From the NCBI GenBank assembly GCA_949987565.1, contig OX465102.1, positions 8,606,512 to 8,670,511 of the forward strand: DNA of 64,000 bases, in the 5' to 3' direction. A model generated the notes under the pieces. That model ran no database searches. It saw only the letters and a list, made by a program, of their open reading frames with translations, and had not been told where the DNA came from. The stretch comes from Luidia sarsii. Taxonomy: Eukaryota > Echinodermata > Asteroidea > Paxillosida > Luidiidae. This document shows, in pieces, positions 62,582 through 64,000 of this stretch; the stretch's first letter is position 1, and every line of letters begins with the position of its first letter. The translations under genes were made by a program, and so were the position numbers.

Positions 62582-63914
62582 TGTCACAACTGCCCCCGAA
62601 TATAGTGCAGAGTGCTTAAAATGGGTCTGCGTTTACCCCCCGAAAACATCGTGAAAACACTAAACAAATCTAATTGAAAACTTCTCTAGATTTTATGAAA
62701 TTTATTAATATTTACAAATCAGTATTTACATAAATATATACAAATTAATGATTGAAATAAATACACAACGCTGTAATTTCGGCCTCAGATGGAATGATCA
62801 TAATGAATCCAATCAAATTAACTATTAAATTAACGAAATCTAAAGACTATCATGAACTAGTGAATATTACAAAACTAATCCTATACTATGATAATACTTA
62901 AAATAATCCTACACTAAGCCGGCAAATAATCACGCATATATATATATAGGGCCCACCGTATACACGGATTTATCTTGTTTATGCCTTGATCTGCAAAGTC
63001 GTCGGCGGTGACTACGGAATCCTCCCGACCTCAGTCTCGGTAGCCGGGGACGATGGTGCGGCAGCACGCTTAATCTGGTCACGGTGATGGGTTGCGTGGC
63101 CAGTACCGTCAGTCAGGTGCCGGTCTCGGGGCCTGTCTGCCTCCGGAATAGCGACAGCAGAAAGCAAATGTCACGGGGCCTGTCTGCCTCCGGACAACGA
63201 TGATGGTTGGCAAGTATTTATGCCGCCGGGGGTGCCATCTGTAATATTATTAATTGTAATAATAACAATAACACCCTATACTAAATAATGTAAATATTCC
63301 GATCGCTCAATCAATACATGTACAATGATGAAAATATTCTTAATCAACTTCTGATCAGAACAACATAATCATCTGGGTAGGTTTCAGAAGCGCCCTCTAT
63401 CGAATTGTCCTTTAGTAATACGTACACAAATATTACTCAATCAAATAAACAAATTCAATGAAATAGAGCAAAATAACGTAAACCAAAGCCTGAAACTCAC
63501 GGTCTGGTGGCAGATCAATGTCTTGCTCCCTTGGAGACCACCGCCGCCTCAGGACTAGGTTTCTCGGCGAGAAATTTATGCAAGTTTGCATGGAGCGAAA
63601 TGTCGCATGACCGCTGTCCTTCGCGATCGCGATCGGTGGTAAAAAAAAACCAATCTTTGTAAAATCGCGGGGTATGGGTCACATGACGGTTTGACAATAA
63701 AACCAAAACGCCGAAATATAAAGAAAGGGTGAGACCATGGCAACATGAATATTTACAGGAACTTATGCATTATTCATACGACACTACGGATACGTCAACC
63801 ACAAACAATACACACGGACTACACACACAGTTACGGTAACAATACATAATTGCTGGACCATGCATTATACACATACAAGATACGGGCTGTTCTGCAGCTG
63901 GGACAACGCTGACA
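62582..63914 (-). repeat. 5' LTR of copy 'c'
   Basis: 1333 bp, near-identical to 56042-57369; ends at 63914 where copy 'b' RT sequence resumes. Confidence 0.95.
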
Positions 63915-64000
63915 TTGGACAATGTTCATAATTACATTGACGACATTCTTATCCACACAGAGAGCTGGGATCAGCATCTTGCAGTCTTGAAACAGCTACT
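63915..64000 (+). pseudogene. Reverse transcriptase of copy 'b', continuation
   Basis: DNVHNYIDDILIHTESWDQH with catalytic IDD, then LAVLKQLL to the window edge. It aligns with VHNFIDDILIHSSTWTEHLQ of copy 'c' and continues the RT cut at ~56030. Confidence 0.9.

Larger units (their letters stand above)
56042..63914 (-). mobile_element. Gmr1-like Ty3/gypsy copy 'c', full length, probably recent
   Basis: LTRs 62582-63914 (5') and 56042-57369 (3'), internal region with primer-binding site (62562-62579), one 1512-codon gag-pol ORF, and polypurine tract (57370-57386). By eye the LTRs differ at about a dozen sites in ~1,330 bp, so ~99% identity. No stop or frameshift in the ORF. It is inserted in the RT of copy 'b'. 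At its left edge 11 extra bases (56031-56041) copy the primer-binding site end. Confidence 0.9.
51184..64000 (+). mobile_element. Gmr1-like Ty3/gypsy copy 'b', split by copy 'c', incomplete at window end
   Basis: 5' LTR 51184-52001, primer-binding site 52006-52023, gag-protease-integrase ORF 52318-55296, RT ORF from 55259. The RT is interrupted at ~56030 by copy 'c' and resumes at 63915 (VHNYIDDILIHTESWDQHL). RNase H and the 3' LTR lie beyond the window. Integrase is encoded before RT, the Gmr1-like order. Confidence 0.85.

Noticed and set aside
56027..63920. TGGAC as a clean 5-bp target duplication of copy 'c'
   Set aside because: The left GGAC can equally be part of the copied primer-site tract, and a single TGGAC would leave copy 'b' RT out of frame; left as ambiguous.

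Overview
This is a eukaryotic genomic window built almost entirely of transposable elements, most of them broken and several inserted into one another. The host is probably a marine invertebrate deuterostome (amphioxus, echinoderm or hemichordate type). That is an inference. It rests on three Gmr1-like Ty3/gypsy elements, a group described from deuterostomes, found beside DIRS, Penelope-like, CR1/L2-like and Polinton-type sequences. No bacterial-style operons, rRNA genes or CRISPR arrays are visible, and no convincing tRNA gene.

Layout. 1-350 (-): fragment of a capsid-like protein of the Polinton/adintovirus-associated type. 1235-4675: four tandem copies of an ~0.8-0.9 kb noncoding unit. 5249-5917 and 20511-21174: two solo LTRs of one family. 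8050-12317 (-): a decayed DIRS element with gag, RT/RNase H and tyrosine recombinase. 13242-15425 (-): a gypsy relic (LTR, gag, protease; pol deleted), followed by a 167-bp satellite at 15474-16690. 17801-19975: Penelope-like and CR1/L2-like fragments. 21179-23106 (+): Gmr1-like copy 'a', cut by a canonical RT-RH-IN gypsy element at 23107-27230. 27580-30892 (-): a near full-length CR1/Rex-type LINE. 31200-37026: a recombinase fragment, a possible two-exon gene, a second copy of the 13-kb LTR, and a TIR element. 37027-38111 (-): a Penelope-like element truncating a seven-exon unrecognised gene (38112-39897, -).

40307-51183 is an ~10.9-kb element bounded by long diverged inverted repeats. It carries one large protein-primed-type DNA polymerase B pseudogene (42388-46344, -) with N-terminal zinc fingers and an embedded Vsr-like endonuclease domain. 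A Penelope-like fragment sits inside it with a perfect 12-bp target duplication. From 51184 to the window end is Gmr1-like copy 'b' (+). Its RT is split by a young, apparently intact Gmr1-like copy 'c' (56042-63914, -) with a 1512-codon gag-pol ORF and ~99% identical LTRs. Copy 'b' resumes at 63915.

The best leads are: the nested Gmr1-like pair with its unusual junction and integrase-before-RT gene order; the compact TIR-bounded PolB element with a Vsr-like domain; hammerhead-like motifs in the Penelope copies; the intron-rich unrecognised gene family; and the hairpin/CRE-rich tandem array.
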